A DNA stretch of 64,000 nt, from contig OZ241909.1 in NCBI GenBank assembly GCA_965203735.1, forward strand, positions 496,001 through 560,000, in the 5' to 3' direction. The notes beneath the pieces were generated by a model. That model saw nothing but the letters and a program-made list of their open reading frames with translations, made no database searches and was not told the origin of the DNA. Origin of the DNA: Bin55 sp965203735. GTDB taxonomy: Bacteria; Pseudomonadota; Gammaproteobacteria; Pseudomonadales; Azotimanducaceae. Below are positions 51,606 through 58,826 of this stretch, in pieces (position 1 is the stretch's first letter; each line of letters opens with the position of its first letter). Both the position numbers and the translations under genes were made by a program.

Positions 51606-52985
51606 TTAGCCGTTGAATTCGAAGATCTTCCCGGGATTGAGAATTCCCTTTGGGTCCAGTGATTTCTTCAATGTACGCATGAGACCCACTTCAATCTCGT
51701 TGCGAGAAATGTCCAAGTACTCCTTCTTTTCCAGACCTATTCCGTGTTCCGCGGATATTGACCCATTTATGGAGCGTAGCGGTTCGTAAACGCATCGTTC
51801 TACTGGATGCTGATGAGCTGGGTCTGTTCCCGTATTGATCGCAAAATGGAGATTCCCATCGCCTAGGTGACCAAATGTGAATATGCGGTAGGTATCAAAC
51901 TGCTCGGTTAGCCGCCGATTCACTTCTACTACGTAATCTTCCATGTCGCCAATGCGCAAACTGACATCAAACACAAAAGTGGGTTTGATTGTCATGCACT
52001 GTTCGACATCGTCTCGGATTGCCCAAAACGCATTGCGTTGAACAGAGTTCTGAGCGATAGCGGCGTCACTGATTAATTTTTCTTCATAGACTGACTCAAC
52101 CGCCGCTTCCATTCTGGCGTGGTCACTTCTCGAGTCTCCGCCCCAAGCTTCGATGAGTACGTAATAGGGATGGGTTGTAGGCAGGGGCGGTTGATGGTCG
52201 TTTCCGTTTTCGCACACGTGCGAGTAGTAGTCATTCCACATCACTTCAAACGAGGTTAATGTTCCGCCGAGTCTCTGGTCCATGTGTTTCAAAATCTTCG
52301 GGAGCTTTCCGAACTCATCCACGCTCATGAACACAGATTCGTCAGTCAAAGGTAGCTCCCTCAATCGCAGGACAGCCCTAGTAACCACGCCCAAACTGCC
52401 TTCGGTTCCGATGAACACATGCTTCAGGTCGTAGCCGGCGTTGTTTTTGATCATGTCGTTCATAGACGAAACTATCGTTCCATCGGCAAGCACTACCTCA
52501 AGACCAAGCACCATGTCTCGAGTCATTCCATATCGGATCACTCGGTTGCCACCTGCGTTGGTGGCAATGTTCCCACCAATTGAGCAAGACCCTCGGGCAC
52601 CGAGATCCAATGGAAACAGGAGCCCGTTGGACTCTGCAAGTTCCTGAATTTGCTGTAGTTTCACGCCAGCTTCAACCGTCATGGTTCGCGCAATGGGATC
52701 GATAGATTCGATCTCGTTCATGAGTTCCGTTGAAACAACAATGTCTGAACGCCTGGTTTGAGCTCCGTCGACGAGCCCTGTGAGTCCGCCATGAACGACA
52801 ATTGCTTGGTCTCTCTCGTGGCAGAGTCGGAGCACTTCACTGAGTTCTTGAGTATTTCTTGGGCGAACTATGGCGCGAGCTTGAACAGTCTCGTCGGTCC
52901 AGATACGTTCTGAACGACTTGAGACATCCTCGCCGAGAAGAATGCCATTGCTTCCAACGATGGACTGAAATTCTGATATTTGCAT
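51606..52985 (-). CDS. FAD-binding D-2-hydroxyacid oxidoreductase (GlcD/D-lactate dehydrogenase type)
   Basis: 459 residues. The FAD-binding PCMH domain contains AIVRPRNTQELSEVLRLC, VVHGGLTGLVDGAQ, and SNGLLFPLDLGARGSCSIGGNIATNAGGNR. The cap contains IFTFGHLGDGNLHFAINTG and EHGIGLEKKEYL. The Fe-S partner of glycolate oxidase is absent next to it, and residues favour the single-subunit D-lactate or D-2-hydroxyglutarate dehydrogenase group. The start is uncertain (ATG 52985 or TTG 53000), without a good ribosome-binding site. Confidence 0.88.
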   Translation of the reverse strand: MQISEFQSIVGSNGILLGEDVSSRSERIWTDETVQARAIVRPRNTQELSEVLRLCHERDQAIVVHGGLTGLVDGAQTRRSDIVVSTELMNEIESIDPIARTMTVEAGVKLQQIQELAESNGLLFPLDLGARGSCSIGGNIATNAGGNRVIRYGMTRDMVLGLEVVLADGTIVSSMNDMIKNNAGYDLKHVFIGTEGSLGVVTRAVLRLRELPLTDESVFMSVDEFGKLPKILKHMDQRLGGTLTSFEVMWNDYYSHVCENGNDHQPPLPTTHPYYVLIEAWGGDSRSDHARMEAAVESVYEEKLISDAAIAQNSVQRNAFWAIRDDVEQCMTIKPTFVFDVSLRIGDMEDYVVEVNRRLTEQFDTYRIFTFGHLGDGNLHFAINTGTDPAHQHPVERCVYEPLRSINGSISAEHGIGLEKKEYLDISRNEIEVGLMRTLKKSLDPKGILNPGKIFEFNG

Positions 52986-53193
52986 TTGCAGTGAACTCAA
53001 TGTGGTGGTAGCGGACTAAGTGCTCGAATTACGCAAATCATTGTAGAAAGTTGGGTCGATTCGTCTGCGCGAGAGGCACCGTCGAGCGGACTGAAATCGT
53101 TGGGACTATGCATAATACGCGCCTTACCGCCCTCTTCCACGCGTTTCGCATCGGACGCCAAACTTTCCCCACAACTCCACGTAGAGCATTGAA

Positions 53194-54555
53194 ATGACAG
53201 CCAAGAGCATGGAAGAACTAACCAGTCTGTGCAAGCGCAGAGGTTTCATTTTTCAGTCGAGTGAAGCTTACGGTGGAATGCAAGGTATTTACGACTTTGG
53301 CCCGCTCGGCGTTGAGCTCAAGAACAACCTCAAGACGGCTTGGTGGCAATCCATGGTTTACGAACGCGACGATGTGGAGGGTCTTGATGCGGCGATCTTG
53401 ACGCCTCAAAAGGTCCTTCATTACTCTGGTCACGAAGAGACTTTTTCAGATCCTTTGGTCGACTGTCGCAATTGCAAGAAGCGCAGCCGAGCCGATCACA
53501 TAACCGATGGTAAGTGTCCTTATTGTGGTTCTACTGAACTTACAGAGCCTCGCCCTTTCAATTTGATGTTCAAGACCAATGTCGGGCCAGTTGAAGACGA
53601 AGAGAGCTTTGCGTATTTGAGACCGGAAACCGCACAGCACATATTCACAAATTTCAAGAACGTTGTGGATTCGACTTCGAGAACCGTTCCATTCGGAATT
53701 GCGCAGATTGGCAAGTCCTTTCGGAACGAGATCACTCCAAGAAACTTTATTTTCAGGGTTCGCGAGTTCGAAATAATGGAGCTGGAGTACTTTGTGAAAC
53801 CCGGAACCGACGAGGACTGGCACCAAACTTGGGTCGATCTTCGGCTTGACTGGTGGGAACGTCAGGGTGTTAGCCGCAATGCGATCCAACTCCACAATGT
53901 GCCTAAAGACGATCTTGCACATTATTCGAAAGCCACTTTAGACCTGATGTATCGATTCCCTCACGGAATGGATGAATTGGAAGGAATTGCAAATCGAACC
54001 GACTTCGATCTGGGATCTCACACTAAACAACAAAGCAAACTCGGACTATCGGCTGACGTCAAGTCCAATCGGGATAGCACCGTTCGTTTGGCAATCCAGG
54101 ATCTCAGTACCAATCAGTGGTTCGTTCCGTTTGTAATTGAGCCTTCAGCGGGCGTTGAGAGAGCAATTCTTGCTGTGCTGAACGAAGCCTATGAGATTGA
54201 GCAGCTTGAGAATGGTGCAGAACGGACGTTGCTTCGGCTTCCGCCACACCTCGCACCGATAAAGGTGGCTGTCATGCCTCTGAAGCGGAATCACGAACAG
54301 ATCGTTTCAGTGGCTAGTGAAACTGTGAAGAAACTCCAGTCTCTAGGGTTGGGGCGGATCACGTTGGAGAACACCGGTAACATCGGTAAGAGCTACCGAA
54401 AGCACGACGAAGCGGGTACTCCAATGTGCGTAACGGTGGACTTTCAAACCCTCGAAGACGACACTGTCACGGTTCGAGATCGAGATTCGATGGATCAAAT
54501 TCGGCTGTCGAGAACTGAACTATCCGACTATGTGGCGGAAGCAATACGGATGTAA
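53194..54555 (+). CDS. glyS: Glycyl-tRNA synthetase, single-chain (alpha2) type
   Basis: 453 residues, class II: FIFQSSEAYGGMQGIYDFGPLG (motif 1 area), CRNCKKRSRADH and CPYCG (zinc), FRNEITPRNFIFRVREFEIMELE (motif 2), SVGVERAI-type motif 3 as SAGVERAILAVL, and a C-terminal anticodon-binding domain (PIKVAVMPLKRN). This is the archaeal/eukaryotic-like homodimeric GlyRS found in Firmicutes, Bacteroidetes and Thermus. Gammaproteobacteria normally have the unrelated alpha2beta2 enzyme. No glyQ/glyS pair is visible in the window. It is convergent with the rpoD-like gene, with 3 bp between stops. Confidence 0.93.
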   Translation: MTAKSMEELTSLCKRRGFIFQSSEAYGGMQGIYDFGPLGVELKNNLKTAWWQSMVYERDDVEGLDAAILTPQKVLHYSGHEETFSDPLVDCRNCKKRSRADHITDGKCPYCGSTELTEPRPFNLMFKTNVGPVEDEESFAYLRPETAQHIFTNFKNVVDSTSRTVPFGIAQIGKSFRNEITPRNFIFRVREFEIMELEYFVKPGTDEDWHQTWVDLRLDWWERQGVSRNAIQLHNVPKDDLAHYSKATLDLMYRFPHGMDELEGIANRTDFDLGSHTKQQSKLGLSADVKSNRDSTVRLAIQDLSTNQWFVPFVIEPSAGVERAILAVLNEAYEIEQLENGAERTLLRLPPHLAPIKVAVMPLKRNHEQIVSVASETVKKLQSLGLGRITLENTGNIGKSYRKHDEAGTPMCVTVDFQTLEDDTVTVRDRDSMDQIRLSRTELSDYVAEAIRM

Positions 54556-54558
54556 CCG

Positions 54559-56364
54559 TTAGCTAGCCTCGGAATCTTCGTGCAGGAAATCACGAAGATG
54601 CTTGGTTGGGTTCTTTCGAAGTTTGCGCAGTGCTTTCGACTCGATTTGTCGGATGCGTTCCCGCGTGACGTGCAAGTTGTGCCCGACTTCTTCCAGTGTC
54701 TGGTCGCTGTTCGACCCTATGCCAAACCGCATGCGAAGAACTTTCGCTTCTCGCACAGACAAATCGGAGAGCATGTCTCCCACGGCCTCTCTAAGCGCGT
54801 CTCGCTCCGCCAGTTCAGTTGGAGTTTCCACCGCTTGATCTTTTATGAAGTCTCCTACATGCGCTTCGTCGTCACTGCCCACCGAGTCTTCTGTCGATAC
54901 TGGGAGCTTTGCAATCTTCTGCACTCGGAGCACTTTGTACTCTGGCAAGTCCAATCGCTTTCCGAGCTCAGTGGCCGACGGCTCTCGACCTAGTTCTTGC
55001 CGCATTTGACGTTCGATTCGATTTAGCCGGTTAATAGTTTCAATCATGTGAACCGGAAGCCGAATCGTACGACCTTGATCTGCGATGGATCGAGTTATCG
55101 CCTGGCGTATCCACCAAGTAGCGTAGGTAGAGAACTTGTACCCTCGACGATACTCGAACTTGTCCACAGCTTTCATTAAGCCAATGTTCCCTTCCTGGAT
55201 TAGATCCAAGAACTGAAGCCCGCGGTTGCTATATTTCTTTGCAATGGAAATAACCAATCTAAGATTGGCTTGGACCATTTCATTCTTTGCTACGCGAACC
55301 TGTTCCTCTGCTTCCTGGATTCGCCGATTGAGTTCTTCGATTTCGTCAATAGTCAATCGCGCTCTCTTGAGTGCTACTGCCAATCGGCTCTGCGTCTTCT
55401 TAATTTCGGGTTTGGCCCGTTCGAGTCGTCGGCTATATGGTCGACCCTCAGCAATGAGATTGTTTATCCATGAGGTGGAGGTTTCGTGTCCAAGTGATTT
55501 CTCGTGAAATACTGAGCGGGACATACCTACGTCTTCACACTGCTTGCGAATCCGGTTTTGAAGATTTCGGACCGTTCGCAAAGTTTGCTTGGGAATTTCC
55601 ACTAATTCCTCAAAGAACTCCGGCACTATCTTGAGCTCCGAGAACTTGTCGGCAAGTGAAGCGCGTGCGTCGCGAGAAGCCTTGTTTCTAGCTGCTCCAC
55701 TATTTCCCATTTCATTTTGGAGCCGGGTCCGGGCACATTTCAGGTATGTAAATTTGTTCTTAGCTAGGCCACGGTTCAGTCGCTTGCGGGTCATAGGAGA
55801 ATTGCTTTGCTCGCCTGGATTCACCCTACGAGCTGGGGGAATATCCTCCACGAGACACAGGTAACCTGCAAGGAATCTCTCGAGTCGGTCTTCCTTGAAT
55901 AATTGATCGTACTTATCAAGCAAGAGATCGACAGCATCTGGAAAATGTGCCACAGCAGACATCATTGACCGCATTCCGTTTTCGATGCGCGTGGCAATGA
56001 GAATTTCAGCGTCCCGTGTGAGTAACCCAAAGTGCCCCATCTCGCTCATGTAAAGCCGAGCTGGATCGGTCGTTCCCCCAGAACTCGACTCGACCGCGGC
56101 GATAGCTTCGGCCAATTCCTCGGGATCTAGGTCGTCGGTGGATTCGTCGGCTGACAGCAGATCGTCCACTTCGGGAGCAAGCTCACTGACGACAATGCCA
56201 TGTCTGTCAAGGATATCGACAATTTCGGTGAAGTGTTCGACATCGAGCACCTCGGTAGGGAAGTGATCATTGATGTCTTCTAAGGAGAGATAGCCTTGAG
56301 AGCGACCCTTGGCGATCAGTTCTTTGATACGCGCCTGATGGGATTTTGTTTCCGTCGTGTGCAT
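54559..56364 (-). CDS. RpoD-like primary-type sigma factor, second copy
   Basis: 601 residues of full sigma-70 layout: region 1.1 (IKELIAKGRSQGYLSLEDI), region 1.2 (DPARLYMSEMG), a long non-conserved stretch (about 140-350), region 2 (NEMVQANLRLVISIAKKY to TYATWWIRQAITRSIADQGRTIRLPVHM), region 3 (ELGREPSATELGKRLDL), and region 4 (GIGSNSDQTLEEVGHNLHVTRERIRQIE) with the usual C-terminal LRKNPTKHLRDFL. It is not in the dnaG operon but directly beside it, across the intron-bearing tRNA. Start ATG 56364; a TTG 13 codons upstream is less likely. Confidence 0.93.
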   Translation of the reverse strand: MHTTETKSHQARIKELIAKGRSQGYLSLEDINDHFPTEVLDVEHFTEIVDILDRHGIVVSELAPEVDDLLSADESTDDLDPEELAEAIAAVESSSGGTTDPARLYMSEMGHFGLLTRDAEILIATRIENGMRSMMSAVAHFPDAVDLLLDKYDQLFKEDRLERFLAGYLCLVEDIPPARRVNPGEQSNSPMTRKRLNRGLAKNKFTYLKCARTRLQNEMGNSGAARNKASRDARASLADKFSELKIVPEFFEELVEIPKQTLRTVRNLQNRIRKQCEDVGMSRSVFHEKSLGHETSTSWINNLIAEGRPYSRRLERAKPEIKKTQSRLAVALKRARLTIDEIEELNRRIQEAEEQVRVAKNEMVQANLRLVISIAKKYSNRGLQFLDLIQEGNIGLMKAVDKFEYRRGYKFSTYATWWIRQAITRSIADQGRTIRLPVHMIETINRLNRIERQMRQELGREPSATELGKRLDLPEYKVLRVQKIAKLPVSTEDSVGSDDEAHVGDFIKDQAVETPTELAERDALREAVGDMLSDLSVREAKVLRMRFGIGSNSDQTLEEVGHNLHVTRERIRQIESKALRKLRKNPTKHLRDFLHEDSEAS

Positions 56365-56406
56365 GCTGTCACACCCCGGCAGTTTTGGCTGCGCCACTAT
56401 CAAAGT

Positions 56407-56415
56407 ATCTTAGCA
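56407..56415 (-). promoter_or_regulatory. Candidate extended -10 promoter for the second rpoD
   Basis: On the minus strand TGC-TAAGAT (TGn plus -10) lies about 43 bp before the ATG at 56364. No convincing -35 is visible, as is usual for extended -10 sites. It points away from the tRNA promoter 100 bp to the right. Confidence 0.35.
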
Positions 56416-56508
56416 CACAGGATAACCCCACTTTGTTCGGTAGATTTTCGATGCTTTGGATTAGTCATTGGACACCTCGTCGTCCACTCTGGGGGAGCTG
56501 CCCTGAGA

Positions 56509-56514
56509 TACAAT
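56509..56514 (+). promoter_or_regulatory. Candidate -10 of the tRNA gene promoter
   Basis: TACAAT at 56509-56514 with a start expected near 56521, just five bases before the tRNA 5' end. The -35 (ACTCTG, 17 bp upstream) is weak. The short distance suits tRNA gene promoters. Confidence 0.35.
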
Positions 56515-56525
56515 CTTCGGACTAA

Positions 56526-56887
56526 GGGCCCATAGCTCAGTTGGTTAGAGCAGTGGACTCATCGGATGGTGCGCTTCCTGCGAAATCGGGAAGATGAACA
56601 GGATGAATTCAGGGAAACCTAAACCGGCTTAAAACCGTCAAGGCAACCCTGAGCCAAGCCAGCGGTACACCGTTGGAAGGTGCAGAGACTACCTGAGAAC
56701 TGAATCTCTTACTGGAGGTTCGAGTGTTCTTAATGACAGGTTAAAGCGTCCTGCACCCATAGGCGGAGAACTTGCTTCGCTTCGGGTGGTGAGATAGTCC
56801 ACGCCGATGGGAAACCGTCGGATACTCCAAGAATCACTTGGATCGTGAATCCATAGGTCCCAGGTTCGAGTCCTGGTGGGCCCACCA
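56526..56887 (+). tRNA. ileX: tRNA-Ile(CAT), interrupted by a group I intron in the anticodon loop
   Basis: Exon 1 is 56526-56562 and exon 2 is 56848-56887; joined they give a 77-nt tRNA including a genomic CCA. GGGCCCA pairs with TGGGCCC, the D arm is GCTC/GAGC, the anticodon stem GTGGA/TCCAT closes a loop CTCATAA (anticodon CAT), and the T arm is CCAGG/CCTGG with TTCGAGT. CAT could mean methionine or the lysidine-modified isoleucine-2 tRNA. I favour Ile2 because the E. coli Ile2 gene ileX also lies near rpoD and because the Azoarcus intron is in the same gene at the same site. It needs splicing before TilS can act. Confidence 0.9.
56563..56847 (+). ncRNA. Group I self-splicing intron (285 nt)
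   Basis: Paired elements: P1 exon CAT (56560-56562) with IGS GTG (56569-56571), giving U-G at the splice site; P2 CTTCC/GGAAG; P3 CAGGATG (56599-56605) with CGTCCTG (56747-56753); P4 TCAGGG (56609-56614) with CCCTGA (56647-56652); P5 CCT/AGG; P6 CCAGCGG/CCGTTGG; P7 GACTA (56687-56691) with TAGTC (56795-56799); P8 CACCC/GGGTG; P9 CGATGG-GAAA-CCGTCG; a last hairpin TCCAAG/CTTGGA; terminal G at 56847. Between P7 and P3 there is an extra hairpin (ACCTG/CAGGT, AGAAC/GTTCT). No endonuclease ORF. Confidence 0.9.
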
Positions 56888-56897
56888 ATCGGATAGG

Positions 56898-56928
56898 AAA
56901 ATGCCGGCGATGTAACGCCGGCATTTTT
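56898..56928 (+). terminator. Strong intrinsic terminator after the tRNA
   Basis: A 12-bp perfect stem (AAAATGCCGGCG... pairing ATGCCGGCG with CGCCGGCAT plus AAA/TTT) closes a 6-nt loop ATGTAA, followed by T5. It ends the tRNA transcript 10-40 bp past its 3' end. The A-run on the left side lets it also stop the minus-strand rpoD operon, though its T-run there is shorter. Confidence 0.85.
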
Positions 56929-56951
56929 CATGGTGGTTGTGAAGCTTCGTC

Positions 56952-58733
56952 TTAGGTGTTCCAGATTCTGAGCGGCTGTCTCAATTTGCGGAGCGCTTTC
57001 GCTTCAATCTGTCGGATACGTTCGCGAGTCACGCTGAGAACTCGCCCCACTTCTTCAAGCGTGTATTCACTGTTCTGACCAAGGCCGAAGCGCATTCGCA
57101 GTACTTTTGCTTCTCGTACGGTCAGAATTGCCAATTTGGCGTCGATGTCTTCCTTGAGGTTGCGGACCTCTGTGGATTCCATTGGAGTCTCCACGTCTTG
57201 GTCCTTTAAGAAGTCGCCGATGTTGCTGTCCTCGTCCTCTCCAATCGGAGAGTCCGTTGATACAGGTTGGATGCTGATTCCTTGAATGTGCCGGACTTTG
57301 TCGCTGGAAATTTCCATCCGTGAGGAAAGTTCGTCGGCTATAGGGTCTCGACCAAGTTCCTGAAGCATTTGACGCTGAATTCGATTCAGTTTGTTGACTA
57401 GGTCGAACATGTGAACGGGGATCCTGATCGTTCGAGATTGATCGGATATAGAACGGGTGATTGCCTGCCGAATCCACCAAGTGGCGTAGGTTGAGAATTT
57501 ATAACCCCGGCGATATTCGAATTTATCGACCGCCTTCATCAGGCCAATATTCCCTTCTTGGATCAAGTCGAGGAATTGCAGGCCGCGATTGTTGTACTTC
57601 TTTGCAATTGAGATGACCAATCGAAGATTGGCTTCGACCATCTCCTTCTTCGCTTCCAGCGTTTTTTCTTCTCCTGCGACGATTCGGTTTTTGAGGTCCT
57701 TGAGCTCCTGGACAGTCAGTTCAGTCTGATCCCTAATTTCTTGGATCTTTCGTTGTGATCGAAGAATGTCGGGTTTGTAGCGCTCCAGTTTCCGACTGAA
57801 GGAATGGTTTTCCTTAATGAGTCGATCCAGCCACGATCGAGTTCTTAGCTTCTGTTCAAAATTAGTATTAAGTTCGTCCAAAGGTAAATCGGCCTTTCGA
57901 CAGAGTTTCGTGAACGTTCGTTCTTGGGCTTCGACCAAGTCCGCTGCTCTTCGAGGCATTTCCACTAGAGCGTCATGATGAATGGGCACGAGCTTGAATC
58001 TCGAGAACACATCGGCAAGTTTCTCGAGCTCTTCTCGACAATTCCTCTTCTTGCGATCCCCAGTCTGCTTGACAGTTCTTCGATACTTGTTGTGTGCCCG
58101 TTTCAGCGCAGCAAATCGTTTCTTGGCGATCGCGACATCAGGTCCTTTACTCTTGGTCGTAGTGGTTCCATTGGACTTGGACGCATCGATGACAGGAGCT
58201 CGAGGCACCTCCGTAGTCGGGTCGAGATAGCCGACTAACAGAGTCTCGAGACGTTCAATCTCGGTTGCATGGGCGTAGGCTTTCAACAGGTGGTCCACAG
58301 TGCCAGGAAAATGTGCGACTGCTGACAAGACATCTCTCATGCCCTCTTCTATCTTCTTCGCAATCTCGATCTCTTGCTGTCGATTGAGTAATTCGACGCT
58401 TCCCATTTCTCGCATGTAAATGCGTGCTGGATCGGTTGTGCGACCAGCTTCACTTTCGACCGCGGCCAGTGCAGCTGCGGCTTCGTCCGCTTCGACATCA
58501 TCCGTCGTAGACTCGCTAGAGGTGAGCAAGTCTTCCGCATCGGGTGCAGATTCGCCAACTCGGATTCCAAGGTCAAGCAAGAGCGCCGTGATTTCGTCGA
58601 TGCGCTCTTCTTCTCCAGTGTCATCGGGCATGTGGTCGATGATTTCGGCCAATGTGAGATAGCCTTGTTCACGACCTTTTGCGATGAGTTCCGAGATCTG
58701 ATTCTTTAAGATGTCAATGGTTTCGGTTTGCAT
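56952..58733 (-). CDS. rpoD: Primary sigma factor RpoD (in the rpsU-dnaG operon)
   Basis: 593 residues with regions 1.1 (LIAKGREQGYLTLAEIIDHMP), 1.2 (RIYMREMGSVELL), a non-conserved stretch, region 2 up to TYATWWIRQAITRSISDQSRTIRIPVHM, region 3, and region 4 (GLGQNSEYTLEEVGRVLSVTRERIRQIEAKALRKL). It then ends in RQPLRIWNT, missing the last dozen residues (LRSFLDD-like end) that E. coli RpoD and the other copy have. AAGG sits just before the ATG. Last gene of rpsU-yqeY-dnaG-rpoD. It is diverged from the other copy throughout, so the two are old paralogues. Confidence 0.95.
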   Translation of the reverse strand: MQTETIDILKNQISELIAKGREQGYLTLAEIIDHMPDDTGEEERIDEITALLLDLGIRVGESAPDAEDLLTSSESTTDDVEADEAAAALAAVESEAGRTTDPARIYMREMGSVELLNRQQEIEIAKKIEEGMRDVLSAVAHFPGTVDHLLKAYAHATEIERLETLLVGYLDPTTEVPRAPVIDASKSNGTTTTKSKGPDVAIAKKRFAALKRAHNKYRRTVKQTGDRKKRNCREELEKLADVFSRFKLVPIHHDALVEMPRRAADLVEAQERTFTKLCRKADLPLDELNTNFEQKLRTRSWLDRLIKENHSFSRKLERYKPDILRSQRKIQEIRDQTELTVQELKDLKNRIVAGEEKTLEAKKEMVEANLRLVISIAKKYNNRGLQFLDLIQEGNIGLMKAVDKFEYRRGYKFSTYATWWIRQAITRSISDQSRTIRIPVHMFDLVNKLNRIQRQMLQELGRDPIADELSSRMEISSDKVRHIQGISIQPVSTDSPIGEDEDSNIGDFLKDQDVETPMESTEVRNLKEDIDAKLAILTVREAKVLRMRFGLGQNSEYTLEEVGRVLSVTRERIRQIEAKALRKLRQPLRIWNT

Positions 58734-58826
58734 ATACCTTCAGTCTCAATTTGGTTTGAAGCAACCCAATATCAAGATGGGTCGCAAGATAGCAAGAATT
58801 ACGATGATCGAAGCGATTTGCTCAGA

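Noticed and set aside
56689..56931. 80-codon minus-strand frame across the intron and tRNA
   Set aside because: It is an artefact of the tRNA and terminator sequence; the plus strand explains all of this region as RNA structure.
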